Source: Sporosarcina luteola (GTDB taxonomy: Bacteria; Bacillota; Bacilli; Bacillales_A; Planococcaceae). From it: a stretch of DNA of 64,000 nucleotides. A program made the translations under genes and the position numbers. Below, in pieces: positions 32,157 through 43,806 of the stretch. Within the stretch, counting starts at the first letter, position 1, and every line of letters starts with the position of its first letter. Below the pieces are notes generated by a model. The model saw nothing but the letters and a program-made list of their open reading frames with translations, made no database searches and had not been told where the DNA came from. Where the stretch lies: contig JACHLS010000007.1 of assembly GCA_014204635.1 (NCBI GenBank), forward strand, positions 180,475 through 244,474, in the 5' to 3' direction.

Positions 32157-32579
32157 TTAGTTTTTCTTTTCTTTTGGTCTTTTCGCACCGTATTGAGAAC
32201 GGCTTTGCATACGGCCAGTTACGCCAGCTGTATCAAGCGCACCACGGACGATGTGGTAACGAACACCCGGTAAGTCTTTTACACGGCCGCCGCGGATTAG
32301 AACAACGCTGTGCTCTTGAAGGTTGTGACCTTCACCCGGGATATAAGCGTTGACTTCAAGTGTGTTAGTCAAACGTACACGAGCATATTTACGAAGAGCC
32401 GAGTTCGGTTTCTTCGGAGTCATCGTGCCGACACGTGTGCAAACACCTCTTTTTTGTGGTGAATTAACATCAGTCATCGACTTTTTGAAGCTGTTATAGC
32501 TTTTTCCGAGTGCTGGTGATTTAGAACCGGAAACTTTCGATTTACGAGGTTTACGGACCAGTTGGTTAATTGTAGGCAT
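32157..32579 (-). CDS. rpsL: 30S ribosomal protein S12
   Basis: 140 residues. [19 protein letters not shown] and [20 protein letters not shown]: the lysines at 56 and 101, whose substitution gives streptomycin resistance, are wild type. Decoding-centre protein. Between rplGB and rpsG. Confidence 0.98.
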   Translation of the reverse strand: MPTINQLVRKPRKSKVSGSKSPALGKSYNSFKKSMTDVNSPQKRGVCTRVGTMTPKKPNSALRKYARVRLTNTLEVNAYIPGEGHNLQEHSVVLIRGGRVKDLPGVRYHIVRGALDTAGVTGRMQSRSQYGAKRPKEKKN

Positions 32580-32681
32580 CGGATTTTCCTCCTTTCATTA
32601 CTCTTTTTACAAGACCACACATCCAGGTGGTTCATTTTAAGGGTAAAAACAAAGTCTTTGTGCATGTTTACACAAAAACCA

Positions 32682-32930
32682 TTAAACAGTTATTGCAACC
32701 GCAACTGCTCCGACATCGATCCCGCATGCGTGGCCGAGTTTTTCCCTCGAATCCACATATGTAATAGGGATGCCATGAAGCTCCGCCTCCCGTATTACCG
32801 GTGAGGTGAAACGTTCATCCGCATCGGCCGCAAGGATGATTTCCCTGGCAGCTCCTGTACGAATCGCTTTTACTGTTTGCTTTGTACCGATGATCGTTTT
32901 CTGTGCCTGCTCCACTTTATCATAAGACAT
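32682..32930 (-). CDS. rplGB: L7Ae-family ribosomal-like protein RplGB (YbxF)
   Basis: 82 residues from MSYDKVEQAQKTIIGTKQTV; the ATG at 32930 has GGAGG 7-8 bases upstream and matches YbxF length, so the longer frame is rejected. Members of this family bind kink-turn RNA. GHACGIDVGAVAVAI is the C-terminal signature. First gene of the str operon here, with its own near-consensus promoter. Confidence 0.93.
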   Translation of the reverse strand: MSYDKVEQAQKTIIGTKQTVKAIRTGAAREIILAADADERFTSPVIREAELHGIPITYVDSREKLGHACGIDVGAVAVAITV

Positions 32931-32975
32931 GAGCATATCCTCCAAAGTACAGACATTCAACTATCAACCTTTTGT

Positions 32976-33004
32976 ATATTATCACCTGGCGGAGAAACTG
33001 TCAA
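32976..33004 (-). promoter_or_regulatory. Sigma-A promoter of rplGB-rpsL-rpsG-fusA-tuf
   Basis: Minus strand: TTGACA (33004-32999), 17 bp, TAATAT (32981-32976). It lies immediately after the rpoC terminator and about 45 bp upstream of rplGB. Confidence 0.88.
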
Positions 33005-33013
33005 CAATTAATA

Positions 33014-33047
33014 GAAAAAAACGGGGGATCTTTTCACATCCCCCGTC
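33014..33047 (-). terminator. Terminator of rpoBC
   Basis: ACGGGGGAT/ATCCCCCGT perfect 9-bp stem with an 8-base loop and TTTTTTT on the minus strand, 11 bp past the rpoC stop. Confidence 0.92.
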
Positions 33048-33057
33048 TTCTTCCGGG

Positions 33058-36000
33058 TTATTCGACTGATACTGCGTCAGCCGAGTCCGTTTCTTTGTCC
33101 TGCTCCATTTCAACATGGCGGTAACGCTGCATACCTGTACCCGCTGGCACGAGCTTACCGATGATAACATTCTCCTTCAAGCCGAGCAATTCATCGGTCT
33201 TGCCTTTGATGGCTGCATCGGTAAGGACACGAGTCGTTTCTTGGAATGAAGCGGCCGATAGGAACGATTCCGTTTCAAGCGACGCTTTTGTAATACCAAG
33301 AATGACCGGGCGAGACGTAGCCGGTACTTTGCCTTTCTTCAGTACAACCCCGTTCGCTTCCGAGAATTGGTGGATATCCAACAGTGAGCCCGGCAGCAAG
33401 TCCGTGTCGCCAGCTTCAATGACACGCACTTTGCGAAGCATTTGGCGAACCATTACCTCAACGTGTTTATCTCCAATCTCAACACCTTGCATACGATATA
33501 CCTTCTGTACTTCTTTTAACAAGTATTCCTGTACTGTTGCCACGTCTTTTACGACAATCAATTCTTTTGGATCGATCGAACCTTCTGTAATTGTTTCACC
33601 ACGGTCGATTGTATCCCCGATTTGAACTTTCAGACGGGCATTATAAGGAGCCAAGTACTTTCTCGTTTCGACTTCACCTTGGATGGTGACTTCTTTCTGT
33701 CCTTCCCGGATTTCGTCGATTTCCGTCACTTCACCTTTGATTTCAGAAATGACAGCTTGCCCCTTCGGATTCCTTGCTTCGAAAATTTCTTGGATACGCG
33801 GGAGACCTGATGTGATATCGTCTCCTGCGACACCGCCTGTATGGAATGTACGCATCGTAAGCTGTGTTCCTGGTTCTCCGATCGATTGCGCAGCGATAAT
33901 TCCGACTGCTTCGCCAACCTCAACCGTTTCACCTGTAGCCAAGTTGATGCCGTAACATTTTTTACATACGCCGTGTTTTGTATTACATGTGAAAGCTGAA
34001 CGAATTGTCACTTTCTCGATTCCTGCCTCGATCACTTTACGAGCCAGGTCGGCTGTAACCAAACCGTCCTTCTCTACAAGCACTTCACCGGTTTCAGGAT
34101 GACGAATTGTTTTCTTCGTGTGACGGCCTTCGATACGTTCTTCCAACGTTTCGATGATTTCCGCTCCTTCAGTCAGTGCTGTGATCTCAAGACCTCTATC
34201 CGTACCGCAATCATCTTCACGGACAATCACGTCTTGCGCTACATCTACGAGTCGGCGTGTCAAGTAACCGGAGTCGGCTGTTTTCAGTGCCGTATCGGCA
34301 AGACCTTTCCGTGCGCCGTGCGTTGAGATAAAGTATTCGAGAACTGTAAGACCTTCACGGAATGAAGATTTGATTGGAAGTTCGATAATACGACCAGCCG
34401 GGTTCGCCATCAAACCGCGCATCCCAGCAAGCTGGGTAAAGTTGGAGGCGTTACCCCGCGCTCCGGAATCACTCATCATGTAAATTGGATTGGTGTTTTC
34501 CAGGGAATCCATCAACTTATCTTGGATTTCATCCTTCGCATGGCTCCAATAAGAAATGACGCGATCATACCGCTCTTCTTCCGTAATAAGACCTCTACGG
34601 AATTGCTGCGTCACTTTATCCACTTTGTTTTGGGCTTCTGCCAAAATTTCATCTTTATTCGGCAAAACAACGATGTCAGAAATCCCTACAGTAATCCCTG
34701 CACGTGTCGAATATTTGAAACCAAGGTTTTTCATGCGGTCCAGCATTCTTGATGTTTCTGTAATATGGAACTTCTTAAAAATTTCCGCAATGATGTTACC
34801 TAAGAACTTCTTGATGAACGGCGCAACCAACTCAACATCCTGAAGATGCTCTTTTACATTTACTGTTCCTTCAACGAAGTACTTATCCGGCGTTTCAACT
34901 TCCAAGTTGTTGCCCGTCGGCTCATTGATGTATGGGAACGTTTCCGGCAGGATTTCGTTGAAAATCAACTTGCCGACAGTCGTCAATAAAAGCTTTTTGT
35001 TCTGTTCCTCTGTGAATGTCGGATTGTTCAACGAACCGGCATAAACAGCGATTCTTGTGTGAAGATGCACATGACCTGTCTGATAAGCAATCAATGCTTC
35101 ATTTACGTTACTGAAGACAGTTCCTTCACCGGCTGCACCTTTGCGTTCCAATGTAAGGTAATAGTTACCCAATACCATATCCTGGGAAGGTGTAACGACC
35201 GGTTTCCCATCTTTCGGGTTCAAGATGTTTTGTGCCGCAAGCATGAGCAAACGCGCTTCCGCTTGGGCCTCTGCGGATAATGGAACGTGAACAGCCATTT
35301 GGTCACCGTCGAAGTCAGCGTTATATGCTGTACATACGAGTGGATGCAGCTGGATGGCACGGCCTTCGACAAGCATCGGCTCAAATGCTTGGATACCAAG
35401 TCTGTGAAGAGTAGGGGCCCGGTTAAGAAGAACTGGGTGTTCCCTGATCACATCTTCAAGCACATCCCACACTTCAGAATGCAGACGTTCAATCTTACGC
35501 TTCGCACTCTTAATGTTATGTGCAAGTCCGCGCTCTACAAGCTCTTTCATAACAAACGGCTTGAATAGCTCGATCGCCATTTCCTTAGGCAGACCGCACT
35601 GATACATTTTCAAGTTCGGGCCTACGACGATAACGGAACGACCTGAATAGTCAACCCGTTTACCGAGTAAGTTTTGACGGAAACGACCTTGTTTCCCTTT
35701 CAGCATATGCGACAAAGACTTCAATGGACGATTTCCCGGTCCAGTGACAGGGCGTCCGCGCCGTCCGTTATCAACTAATGCATCGACTGCTTCCTGAAGC
35801 ATCCGCTTCTCGTTTTGGACGATGATGCCAGGTGCGCCTAGATCAAGCAAACGCTTTAGTCGATTGTTACGGTTGATGACTCGGCGATACAGGTCATTCA
35901 AATCCGAAGTGGCGAAACGGCCGCCATCCAATTGAACCATCGGACGCAATTCCGGCGGGATGACCGGAAGCACTTCAAGGACCATCCATTCAGGACGGTT

Positions 36001-36660
36001 GCCTGAATTACGGAATGATTCCACGACTTCAAGACGACGGATCGCACGTGTGCGGCGCTGTCCTTGAACAGTTTTCAATTCCTCTTTCAGCATTTCCGTT
36101 TCCTTGTCTAGATCGATCGCTTTCAAAAGCTGTTCAATCGCTTCTGCACCCATCAAAGCTTGGAACTTGTTGCCGTACTTTTCACGGTATAAGCGATATT
36201 CCTTTTCAGAAAGCAATTGTTTCCGCTCTAGCGGAGTATCGGCCGGATCAATAACGACATAAGATGCAAAGTAGATGACTTCTTCCAATGCACGTGGCGT
36301 CATATCCAAAATGAGTCCCATGCGGCTCGGGATTCCCTTGAAATACCAAATATGTGTTACTGGAGCAGCCAATTCAATATGACCCATACGCTCGCGCCGA
36401 ACTTTTTGACGAGTTACCTCGACGCCGCAACGGTCACAAACAACGCCTTTGTAACGTACTCGCTTATATTTACCGCAATGACATTCCCAGTCTTTCGTCG
36501 GTCCGAAGATACGCTCGCAGAACAAGCCGTCTTTCTCGGGCTTTAACGTACGGTAGTTGATTGTTTCTGGTTTCTTCACTTCACCATATGACCAAGAACG
36601 GATCTTATCTGGCGAAGCGAGGCCAATCTTCATATACTCAAAATTATTAACATCTATCAA
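33058..36660 (-). CDS. rpoC: RNA polymerase beta' subunit
   Basis: 1200 residues. N-terminal zinc finger CHCGKYKR...CDRCGVEV, the rudder/lid region [18 protein letters not shown], the catalytic Mg-binding loop [12 protein letters not shown] near residue 450, bridge-helix/trigger-loop region with [19 protein letters not shown], and the second zinc site [13 protein letters not shown]. Length is as expected. Follows rpoB across a 113-bp gap containing a hairpin. Confidence 0.98.
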   Translation of the reverse strand: MIDVNNFEYMKIGLASPDKIRSWSYGEVKKPETINYRTLKPEKDGLFCERIFGPTKDWECHCGKYKRVRYKGVVCDRCGVEVTRQKVRRERMGHIELAAPVTHIWYFKGIPSRMGLILDMTPRALEEVIYFASYVVIDPADTPLERKQLLSEKEYRLYREKYGNKFQALMGAEAIEQLLKAIDLDKETEMLKEELKTVQGQRRTRAIRRLEVVESFRNSGNRPEWMVLEVLPVIPPELRPMVQLDGGRFATSDLNDLYRRVINRNNRLKRLLDLGAPGIIVQNEKRMLQEAVDALVDNGRRGRPVTGPGNRPLKSLSHMLKGKQGRFRQNLLGKRVDYSGRSVIVVGPNLKMYQCGLPKEMAIELFKPFVMKELVERGLAHNIKSAKRKIERLHSEVWDVLEDVIREHPVLLNRAPTLHRLGIQAFEPMLVEGRAIQLHPLVCTAYNADFDGDQMAVHVPLSAEAQAEARLLMLAAQNILNPKDGKPVVTPSQDMVLGNYYLTLERKGAAGEGTVFSNVNEALIAYQTGHVHLHTRIAVYAGSLNNPTFTEEQNKKLLLTTVGKLIFNEILPETFPYINEPTGNNLEVETPDKYFVEGTVNVKEHLQDVELVAPFIKKFLGNIIAEIFKKFHITETSRMLDRMKNLGFKYSTRAGITVGISDIVVLPNKDEILAEAQNKVDKVTQQFRRGLITEEERYDRVISYWSHAKDEIQDKLMDSLENTNPIYMMSDSGARGNASNFTQLAGMRGLMANPAGRIIELPIKSSFREGLTVLEYFISTHGARKGLADTALKTADSGYLTRRLVDVAQDVIVREDDCGTDRGLEITALTEGAEIIETLEERIEGRHTKKTIRHPETGEVLVEKDGLVTADLARKVIEAGIEKVTIRSAFTCNTKHGVCKKCYGINLATGETVEVGEAVGIIAAQSIGEPGTQLTMRTFHTGGVAGDDITSGLPRIQEIFEARNPKGQAVISEIKGEVTEIDEIREGQKEVTIQGEVETRKYLAPYNARLKVQIGDTIDRGETITEGSIDPKELIVVKDVATVQEYLLKEVQKVYRMQGVEIGDKHVEVMVRQMLRKVRVIEAGDTDLLPGSLLDIHQFSEANGVVLKKGKVPATSRPVILGITKASLETESFLSAASFQETTRVLTDAAIKGKTDELLGLKENVIIGKLVPAGTGMQRYRHVEMEQDKETDSADAVSVE

Positions 36661-36734
36661 GGAGCCTACCTCCCTTTAATCTTATCTCCACGATGGTTCC
36701 ATAAAATCAAGCTTCACATTTCCTATCCGTTGAA

Positions 36735-36764
36735 AATAGGGGAGTACTTCAGGACTCCCCTATT
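36735..36764 (-). other. Perfect hairpin between rpoB and rpoC
   Basis: AATAGGGGAGT and ACTCCCCTATT form an uninterrupted 11-bp stem with an 8-base loop; on the minus strand only four T follow. It could be a weak attenuator or an RNase processing site setting the beta to beta' ratio. Confidence 0.6.
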
Positions 36765-36773
36765 GGTATGAAA

Positions 36774-39700
36774 TCAAACAGGCTGATCTTCCGTCATGAG
36801 ATTGAGTGCATCCGTCGGTTGCATATCGTCATCTTCATCAAGATCACGCATCTCGATCTCCTCGAAATCATCTGTCAGCATCTTAACGTCCAAGCCAAGG
36901 CTTTGAAGTTCCTTGATCAATACTTTGAATGATTCTGGAACGCCTGGCTGCGGTACACTTTGCCCTTTGACAATCGCTTCGTATGTTTTCACACGGCCTA
37001 CGACATCATCGGACTTCACTGTAAGGATCTCTTGCAATGTATAAGCAGCACCGTAAGCTTCCAGTGCCCATACTTCCATCTCCCCGAAACGTTGTCCGCC
37101 GAATTGGGCTTTACCACCGAGCGGCTGCTGCGTAACAAGTGAGTATGGTCCAGTGGAACGGGCATGGAGTTTATCGTCGACCATGTGGGCCAACTTGATC
37201 ATGTACATGACACCAACAGAGACCCGGTTATCAAACGGTTCACCTGAGCGACCATCATACAAGACCGTTTTTCCGTCACGATTCATGCCGGACTCTTCCA
37301 TCGTATCCCAAACATCTTCTTCATTGGCGCCGTCAAATACCGGGGAAGCCATGTGGATACCCAGATTACGTGCAGCCATTCCAAGATGCAATTCTAAAAC
37401 CTGGCCGATATTCATACGAGATGGTACGCCAAGCGGGTTCAACATGACATCGATCGGTGTGCCGTCAGGTAAGAATGGCATATCCGACTCCGGTAAAATA
37501 CGGGAGATTACCCCTTTGTTACCGTGACGCCCCGCCATCTTGTCCCCAACAGAGATCTTCCGTTTTTGAACGATATAGGCACGAACAAGCTGGTTAACGC
37601 CTGGTGGCAATTCATCGCCATCTTCACGGTTGAACACTTTTACGTCGAGGACGATACCGCCCGCACCATGAGGAACTCGCAATGAAGTATCTCGTACTTC
37701 CCGGGCTTTTTCGCCGAAGATTGCATGGAGCAAGCGCTCTTCAGCAGTTAGTTCCGTAACCCCTTTCGGCGTCACTTTCCCGACTAGGATATCACCATCA
37801 CGCACTTCTGCACCGACGCGGATAATACCGCGATCATCGAGGTTGCGAAGCGCATCTTCACCGACATTTGGAATATCTCGTGTAATTTCTTCCGGTCCGA
37901 GTTTCGTATCCCTTGCTTCTGATTCGTACTCCTCAATATGGATCGATGTGAATACATCGTCTTTCACAAGGCGTTCGCTCATAATGATGGCATCCTCATA
38001 GTTGTAGCCATCCCATGTCATGAATCCGACTAGCACGTTTCGTCCAAGCGCCAGTTCACCTTGATCCATGGATGGGCCGTCAGCAATGATATCGCGTGGT
38101 TTCACACGATCGCCGACCGACACGATTGGACGCTGGTTATAGCAAGTCCCTTGGTTCGAACGAATGAAATTTTCAAGACGGTACACAGTAAGGTCACCCT
38201 TTACTTCTTTTCCGTCTATCGTTTCAATACGTCGAATGCGTACTTCTTTCGCTTCCACATGTTCCACAATGCCGACATATTTCGCAAGAACAGCGGCACC
38301 GGAATCACGGGCTGATACATGTTCCATTCCAGTCCCGACAAACGGAGCTTCCGGGTTGAGCAAAGGCACAGCCTGCCGTTGCATGTTCGCACCCATAAGA
38401 GCACGGTTCGAGTCATCGTTTTCAAGGAATGGGATACATGCTGTCGCTGCAGAAACAACCTGCTTCGGCGAAACATCCATGTAATCGATCTGTTCACGTT
38501 TAAAAACAGTGTTATCTCCTTGGAAACGGCCGATAACTTCCTCATTTACAAATGAACCATCATCGTTTAGAGGGGCATTCGCTTGCGCAACAACATAATT
38601 ATCCTCTATATCAGCAGTCAGATAGTCGATTTGTTCTGTGACACGGTTCGTTTCGGGATCTACTTTCCGGTAAGGCGTTTCGATAAAACCGAATTTATTC
38701 ACACGTGCAAAGGTAGAGAGCGAGTTGATCAATCCGATGTTCGGACCTTCCGGCGTTTCAATTGGACACATCCGGCCATAGTGGGAATAGTGGACGTCAC
38801 GGACTTCCATCCCCGCACGTTCCCTTGTAAGACCACCAGGTCCGAGGGCGGATAGTCTGCGCTTATGTGTCAACTCTGCCAGCGGGTTTGTCTGGTCCAT
38901 GAATTGAGATAATTGCGAGCTTCCAAAGAATTCTTTAATGGATGCAATAACAGGTCGAATGTTGATCAACTGTTGCGGCACGATCGATTGCGTGTCGTTG
39001 ATTGACATCCGTTCTTTAACAACCCGCTCCATTCTGGAAAGACCGATGCGGAATTGATTTTGAAGCAATTCACCAACCGAACGCAGACGGCGGTTTCCAA
39101 GATGGTCGATATCATCCGTATTGCCGACGCCGTGCAATAAATTGAAGAAGTAGCTGATTGAAGCGACAATGTCAGCTGGTGTGACATGCTTCACAGACTC
39201 ATCAATATTGGCGTTCGAAATGACGTTGATCACTTGCTTGTCTTCACTTTTCGGTGCATATATTTTAATTGTTTGAATTGTAATATCATCTTCCAAGACG
39301 CCGCCGACATGCGAAAGTTCCTCGATGCCAATTCCTTTTTCAAGATGCGGCAAGAGTCGGTCCAATGTCCTACGGTCGATGAGCTGATCTTTCTCCAATA
39401 AGATTTCACCAGTTTCAGGGTCAACTAGTGTTTCTGCAACAACCTGATTGAATAGGCGATTTTGCAAGTGGAGTTTTTTATTCATTTTGTAACGACCTAC
39501 GTTTGCCAGGTCATAGCGTTTTGCATCAAAAAAACGGGAGTACAGAAGACTCTTGGCGCTATCCAATGTAGGCGGTTCACCCGGGCGGAGACGCTCGTAA
39601 ATTTCCAAAAGAGCTTTTTCCGAGTTTTCGGTGTTGTCTTTCTCTAGTGTGTTGCGAAGATACTCATTGTCTCCAAGCAATTCGATGATCTCTTGATCTG

Positions 39701-40316
39701 TAGAGAAGCCGAGCGCACGCAAAAGCACAGTAATTGGCAGCTTTCGTGTACGGTCGATGCGTACATGCACTACATCTTTGGCATCCGTCTCATATTCCAG
39801 CCAAGCTCCACGGTTTGGAATGACGGTTGCGGAAAAACCGCGTTTCCCGTTTTTATCCGTCTTGTCATTATAATAAACGCTTGGAGAACGGACTAATTGG
39901 GAGACGATTACCCGTTCCGCACCGTTGATGATGAACGTTCCGTTTTCAGTCATGAGCGGGAAGTCACCCATGAATACGTCCTGTTCTTTCACCTCTTCTG
40001 TTTCCTTGTTGTGCAGGCGCACTTTGACGCGAAGCGGTGCTGCGTACGTAACGTCACGTTCTTTTGATTCATCGACCGGGTATTTGGGCTCCCCGAGTTG
40101 ATAATCGACGAATTCCAACGAAAGATTTCCTGTGAAGTCTTGGATTGGGGAAATATCGTGGAACATTTCACGCAATCCTTCTTCCAAGAACCACTCGTAA
40201 GATGCCGTCTGGATCTCAATCAAATTCGGCAACTCGAGGACCTCATTGATTCGCGCGAAACTTCTGCGCTGACGGTGTTGACCATACTGAACTAAATGAC
40301 CTGTCAACTCTTTCAC
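36774..40316 (-). CDS. rpoB: RNA polymerase beta subunit
   Basis: 1180 residues. Start [20 protein letters not shown]. The rifampicin region [20 protein letters not shown] followed by [12 protein letters not shown] is wild type at the classic Asp, His and Ser positions. C-terminal [20 protein letters not shown] is conserved, with a short acidic tail. Co-transcribed with rpoC. Confidence 0.98.
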   Translation of the reverse strand: MKELTGHLVQYGQHRQRRSFARINEVLELPNLIEIQTASYEWFLEEGLREMFHDISPIQDFTGNLSLEFVDYQLGEPKYPVDESKERDVTYAAPLRVKVRLHNKETEEVKEQDVFMGDFPLMTENGTFIINGAERVIVSQLVRSPSVYYNDKTDKNGKRGFSATVIPNRGAWLEYETDAKDVVHVRIDRTRKLPITVLLRALGFSTDQEIIELLGDNEYLRNTLEKDNTENSEKALLEIYERLRPGEPPTLDSAKSLLYSRFFDAKRYDLANVGRYKMNKKLHLQNRLFNQVVAETLVDPETGEILLEKDQLIDRRTLDRLLPHLEKGIGIEELSHVGGVLEDDITIQTIKIYAPKSEDKQVINVISNANIDESVKHVTPADIVASISYFFNLLHGVGNTDDIDHLGNRRLRSVGELLQNQFRIGLSRMERVVKERMSINDTQSIVPQQLINIRPVIASIKEFFGSSQLSQFMDQTNPLAELTHKRRLSALGPGGLTRERAGMEVRDVHYSHYGRMCPIETPEGPNIGLINSLSTFARVNKFGFIETPYRKVDPETNRVTEQIDYLTADIEDNYVVAQANAPLNDDGSFVNEEVIGRFQGDNTVFKREQIDYMDVSPKQVVSAATACIPFLENDDSNRALMGANMQRQAVPLLNPEAPFVGTGMEHVSARDSGAAVLAKYVGIVEHVEAKEVRIRRIETIDGKEVKGDLTVYRLENFIRSNQGTCYNQRPIVSVGDRVKPRDIIADGPSMDQGELALGRNVLVGFMTWDGYNYEDAIIMSERLVKDDVFTSIHIEEYESEARDTKLGPEEITRDIPNVGEDALRNLDDRGIIRVGAEVRDGDILVGKVTPKGVTELTAEERLLHAIFGEKAREVRDTSLRVPHGAGGIVLDVKVFNREDGDELPPGVNQLVRAYIVQKRKISVGDKMAGRHGNKGVISRILPESDMPFLPDGTPIDVMLNPLGVPSRMNIGQVLELHLGMAARNLGIHMASPVFDGANEEDVWDTMEESGMNRDGKTVLYDGRSGEPFDNRVSVGVMYMIKLAHMVDDKLHARSTGPYSLVTQQPLGGKAQFGGQRFGEMEVWALEAYGAAYTLQEILTVKSDDVVGRVKTYEAIVKGQSVPQPGVPESFKVLIKELQSLGLDVKMLTDDFEEIEMRDLDEDDDMQPTDALNLMTEDQPV

Positions 40317-40369
40317 CCCTCAAACAATATTAGTTCTTTGCGAAATCATAAAAATAGTGTATGATATCG

Positions 40370-40410
40370 AAAAAACAAAAAGAAAACGAGTTCCGGCTAG
40401 AGCTCATTTT
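40370..40410 (-). terminator. Terminator/attenuator between rsmC and rpoB
   Basis: Minus strand: AAAATGAGCTC pairs with GAACTCGTTTT (10 of 11, one G-U) around a 6-base loop, followed by CTTTTTGTTTTTT. It lies 120-160 bp past rsmC and 54 bp before the rpoB start, so either it terminates rsmC or it attenuates rpoBC. Confidence 0.75.
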
Positions 40411-40533
40411 CGGTTTAACAATCTTTTATCCATTGCCAGTATGCCTAACTTTTCCACAACTTATGCAAAAGGGCACACGACCGCATTATAATATTTATGC
40501 ATTTTATAATGCTACCACAACTCTTATATCAAG

Positions 40534-41136
40534 TCAATGCTTTTTTGATTTGAAGATGAAGTACCCTTTGCTCTTCGATACCGTCTCTACATTGCCAAAA
40601 AGCTCTTCCAACTTGGAAGATGTCGAAGGCGCCCCCTGCTTCTTCTGGATGACCACCCACAGCTCGCCTCCCGCAATCAACTTAGAATGAGCTCCTTCAT
40701 AAATGTTGAACACCGTCTCTTTTCCTGCCCGGATAGGAGGATTCGTAATCACAGCGGCAAACCGATCTCCAGATACTGCTGACAGGGCGTCGCTCGGATA
40801 AATTTCCACATTACTGATTCCGTTCAGTTCTGCGTTCGCTCTTGCAAGTTCAAGCGCCCTTTCATTCACATCGATCATATGAACGTTCCGATCCGGAAAA
40901 GATGCGGCGATCGACAGTCCGATGGGACCATACCCACACCCGACATCAAGCAGATCACCTTGCACTTGCGGCAACACGAATGACTCTGCCAAAAGGCGGG
41001 AACCGAAGTCCAATTCTCCTTTGCTGAATACACCCGCATCCGTCTTAAAACGAAAAGCTATGTCTCGGATGACTGTTTTCCACTCTTTTGGATCACTTTT
41101 TACTGTTGGCTTTTTAGAGTAGTAATGCTCTGACAT
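40534..41136 (-). CDS. rsmC: RsmC-like class I rRNA methyltransferase (YbxB)
   Basis: 200 residues. SAM-binding VGCGYGPIGLSIA near 70 and the catalytic NPPIRAG motif near 131, typical of 16S rRNA (guanine-N2)-methyltransferases of the RsmC/RsmD group. Single-domain form, as in Bacillus YbxB between rplL and rpoB; the N-terminal pseudo-domain of E. coli RsmC is missing. The precise target guanine is not shown by sequence. Confidence 0.9.
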   Translation of the reverse strand: MSEHYYSKKPTVKSDPKEWKTVIRDIAFRFKTDAGVFSKGELDFGSRLLAESFVLPQVQGDLLDVGCGYGPIGLSIAASFPDRNVHMIDVNERALELARANAELNGISNVEIYPSDALSAVSGDRFAAVITNPPIRAGKETVFNIYEGAHSKLIAGGELWVVIQKKQGAPSTSSKLEELFGNVETVSKSKGYFIFKSKKH

Positions 41137-41180
41137 ACAATTCCTCCTGAACTACGCGAATTGCGTGACATGTCCATAGA

Positions 41181-41222
41181 TAAAAAAACGAAGAAAAGCC
41201 CGTCTGTTTTCGACGAGCTTTC
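41181..41222 (-). terminator. Terminator after rplL
   Basis: GAAAGCTCGTC pairs with GACGGGCTTTTC on the minus strand, then TTCGTTTTTTT. Partial termination here would explain the higher L7/L12 yield relative to rpoBC. Confidence 0.85.
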
Positions 41223-41236
41223 CTCCCTTATAAAAA

Positions 41237-41602
41237 TTACTTAAGTTCTACGCCAGCGCCAACTTCTTCAAGTTTCGCTTTCATTTCTTCAGCTTCTTCT
41301 TTAGAAACGCCTTCTTTAAGTGGTTTTGGAGCGTTGTCAACTAGTTCTTTTGCTTCTTTCAAGCCAAGACCTGTGATTTCGCGAACCGCTTTGATTACTT
41401 TGATTTTTTCTGCGCCAGCAGAAGTAAGGATTACGTCGAATTCAGTTTGTTCAGCAGCAGCTTCACCAGCACCTGCACCGCCAACCATTGCTACAGGAGC
41501 AGCAGCAGTTACGCCGAATTCTTCTTCGATAGCTTTTACTAGATCGTTTAGCTCAAGGACTGTCATTTCTTTAATCGCGTCAAGGATTTGTTCTTTAGTC
41601 AT
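41237..41602 (-). CDS. rplL: 50S ribosomal protein L7/L12
   Basis: 121 residues. N-terminal dimerisation helix pair, Ala/Gly-rich hinge ([20 protein letters not shown]) and C-terminal factor-binding domain [20 protein letters not shown]. Forms the multicopy stalk recruiting EF-Tu and EF-G. Confidence 0.98.
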   Translation of the reverse strand: MTKEQILDAIKEMTVLELNDLVKAIEEEFGVTAAAPVAMVGGAGAGEAAAEQTEFDVILTSAGAEKIKVIKAVREITGLGLKEAKELVDNAPKPLKEGVSKEEAEEMKAKLEEVGAGVELK

Positions 41603-41678
41603 TATATGTTCCTCCTAAATTGGTTTTGTTTAGACGGGATTCAACCCGCAATTTTGTTATCAGGCGATAATAGTAATA

Positions 41679-42179
41679 TTAAGCGCCTTGTTCTTCTTTT
41701 TGCTCTGCAACAGCTTTTGTCGCAAGCGCGAAGTTGCGCATTGGAGCTTGAAGTACGCTGAGGAGCATGGAGAGTAGACCTTCGCGTGAAGGAAGGTCTG
41801 CCAAAGCTTTCACGTCTTCTACAGAAGCGATTGTGCCTTCGATGACACCCGCTTTGATTTCAAGTTTTTCGTTCTTTTTCGCAAAATCGTTAAGGATTTT
41901 GGCAGGAGCTACTACGTCTTCAGTTGAAAACGCGATTGCGTTAGGACCTGTCAAATGTTCATTCAATCCTTCAAGACCTGCAATTTCAGCTGCACGGCGG
42001 GACATCGAGTTTTTGTAAACTTTGAAGTCTATGCCTGCTTCACGAAGCTGCTTACGAAGTTCAGTTACTTGGCTGACGTTAAGACCACGATAGTCTACAA
42101 CGACAACAGAAACTGCTGATTTCAGTTTGCCTGAGATCTCTTCAACTACTGCTTGTTTAGCTTCTAGTACTTTGCTCAT
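41679..42179 (-). CDS. rplJ: 50S ribosomal protein L10
   Basis: 166 residues. [20 protein letters not shown] and [20 protein letters not shown]-terminal helix binds L7/L12 dimers. Preceded by a long structured leader expected to bind L10(L12)4. Confidence 0.97.
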   Translation of the reverse strand: MSKVLEAKQAVVEEISGKLKSAVSVVVVDYRGLNVSQVTELRKQLREAGIDFKVYKNSMSRRAAEIAGLEGLNEHLTGPNAIAFSTEDVVAPAKILNDFAKKNEKLEIKAGVIEGTIASVEDVKALADLPSREGLLSMLLSVLQAPMRNFALATKAVAEQKEEQGA

Positions 42180-42357
42180 CTTGACACCTCCTATTGAAAT
42201 TCGGGGTCATTTATACCATACGAAAAGCCCTCGGTCCACTTACGTAGACACGAGGGCAGAAAAGTCGTCATCTTTAAAATAAAGAGCGTCTTGTCCTCGG
42301 CAGGATCATTAAGCACTTGGCCCCTGCTGTCTACGGTACAAATGATGTATTATCACA
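42180..42357 (-). ncRNA. L10 leader
   Basis: The transcript from the rplJ promoter contains GTAGACAGCAGGGGCCAAGT, TCCTGCCGAGGAC and ends in the terminator-like hairpin at 42221-42257. This matches the Firmicutes L10-leader layout, in which excess L10/L12 stabilises termination. Assignment by position and visible pairing. Confidence 0.75.
42221..42257 (-). terminator. Attenuator hairpin of the L10 leader
   Basis: GCCCTCGTGTC pairs with GGACCGAGGGC on the minus strand followed by TTTTCG, 42 bp before the rplJ start. Confidence 0.75.
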
Positions 42358-42363
42358 AACGAC

Positions 42364-42392
42364 ATCTTACAGGAAGTTTCGTCTGTTGTCAA
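42364..42392 (-). promoter_or_regulatory. Sigma-A promoter of rplJL
   Basis: Minus strand: TTGACA (42392-42387), 17 bp, TAAGAT (42369-42364), located at the end of rplA. Confidence 0.82.
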
Positions 42393-42395
42393 TAA

Positions 42396-43097
42396 TTATT
42401 TTACTGTTACTGTAGATGGATCGATTTTAACTGCTGGGCCCATTGTAGTCGTAACGTTTACGGACTTCATGTATGTGCCTTTTGCTGCAGCTGGCTTCGC
42501 TTTAAGGATTGTTTCAAATACAGTTGCAAAGTTCTCTTGAAGTTTCTCATTATCAAAAGATGCTTTTCCGATTGGCGCGTGGATGATACCTTCTTTGGAA
42601 GCACGGTATTCAACTTTACCTGCTTTGATTTCCTGAATAGCTTTCGCCACGTCAAACGTTACAGTTCCTGTTTTAGGGTTAGGCATAAGTCCTTTTGGTC
42701 CCAATACGCGACCAATCTTACCTACTTCACCCATCATGTCAGGTGTAGCTACGATTACGTCAAAGTCGAACCAACCTTGTTGGATCTTATTGATATATTC
42801 TGCATCACCTACATAGTCTGCACCCGCAGCTTCCGCTTCTTTCACTTTTTCACCTTTAGCGAAAACGAGAACGCGTTGTGTTTTACCAGTTCCGTTCGGA
42901 AGAACAACTGCTCCACGGATTTGTTGGTCATTTTTACGAGTGTCGATTCCTAGACGGAACGCAACTTCAACTGTAGCATCGAAATTAACCGTGCTTGTTT
43001 TTTTCGCAAGCTCAATTGCTTCCTTGTAATCGTACACTTTTGTGCGGTCTACAAGTTTCGCAGCTTCAGTGAATTTTTTACCTCTTTTATTAGCCAT
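42396..43097 (-). CDS. rplA: 50S ribosomal protein L1
   Basis: 233 residues. [20 protein letters not shown] start, [39 protein letters not shown]. Mobile stalk protein and translational repressor of the L11 operon in other bacteria. Confidence 0.97.
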   Translation of the reverse strand: MANKRGKKFTEAAKLVDRTKVYDYKEAIELAKKTSTVNFDATVEVAFRLGIDTRKNDQQIRGAVVLPNGTGKTQRVLVFAKGEKVKEAEAAGADYVGDAEYINKIQQGWFDFDVIVATPDMMGEVGKIGRVLGPKGLMPNPKTGTVTFDVAKAIQEIKAGKVEYRASKEGIIHAPIGKASFDNEKLQENFATVFETILKAKPAAAKGTYMKSVNVTTTMGPAVKIDPSTVTVK

Positions 43098-43143
43098 TAA
43101 GATTTCCTCCTCATTGTGGTTTTAACGGGTTGAACCTCCCACG

Positions 43144-43178
43144 AATAAGGGTTGCGTGTTCATATGAACAAGCGCAAC
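43144..43178 (-). other. Hairpin between rplK and rplA
   Basis: GGGTTGCG-CT-TGTTC and GAACACGCAACCC form a 13-bp stem with a two-base bulge around ATAT. No T-run follows on the minus strand. A candidate L1-binding or processing element upstream of rplA. Confidence 0.4.
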
Positions 43179-43211
43179 CCCCACTTACAAAACCTTTGTA
43201 TCCGGCCGGGA

Positions 43212-43637
43212 TCAGTCTTCGATCGTGATTCCCATACTGCGAGCAGTACCTTCAACCATTGCCATCGCCGCTTCTACAGATGCTGCGTTTAGATCTTGCA
43301 TCTTCTGTTCTGCGATTTCGCGAACTTGGTCGCGCTTTACAGTTGCAACTTTTTTCTTATTCGGTTCGCCTGAACCCTTTTGAACTTTCGCTGCAACTTT
43401 CAGCAAGACTGCTGCTGGCGGAGTTTTTGTAATAAACGTAAATGAACGGTCTTCAAATACAGTTATTTCAACAGGGATGATCAATCCTGCTTGATCTGCT
43501 GTACGTGCGTTGAAATCTTTACAGAATCCCATAATATTGACACCCGCTTGACCTAGTGCTGGTCCAACTGGCGGAGCCGGATTGGCTTTACCTGCAGGGA
43601 TTTGCAATTTAACAACTTTCGTCACTTTTTTAGCCAC
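43212..43637 (-). CDS. rplK: 50S ribosomal protein L11
   Basis: 141 residues from a GTG at 43637 ([20 protein letters not shown]), with AAGGAGGT 7 bases upstream; the frame-extended start is rejected. [19 protein letters not shown] is the family signature. GTPase-centre protein needed for the RelA response. Confidence 0.97.
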   Translation of the reverse strand: MAKKVTKVVKLQIPAGKANPAPPVGPALGQAGVNIMGFCKDFNARTADQAGLIIPVEITVFEDRSFTFITKTPPAAVLLKVAAKVQKGSGEPNKKKVATVKRDQVREIAEQKMQDLNAASVEAAMAMVEGTARSMGITIED

Positions 43638-43766
43638 GAGACACACCTCCTTAAGTCCGTGATGTGGTAATTGGGTTGCCCCTCCCACTCAATATGTGCC
43701 TGCCGGTTTGCACCGGTAGAATTGGTTAATTCGTCCAGACTATCAGTTTACAGTCTGACCTTTGAA

Positions 43767-43795
43767 ATGATACCACTTTTACTCGCTTTTTGCAA
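43767..43795 (-). promoter_or_regulatory. Sigma-A promoter of rplKA
   Basis: Minus strand: TTGCAA (43795-43790), 17 bp, TATCAT (43772-43767). It lies just after nusG and about 130 bp before rplK; the leader contains AGACT/AGTCT and ACCGG/CCGGT hairpins. Confidence 0.75.
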
Positions 43796-43806
43796 GTAGG
43801 TATGCA

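Noticed and set aside
32931..32960. Longer N-terminus for the L7Ae-like protein
   Set aside because: The upstream codons overlap the Shine-Dalgarno sequence and exceed family length; the ATG at 32930 is preferred.
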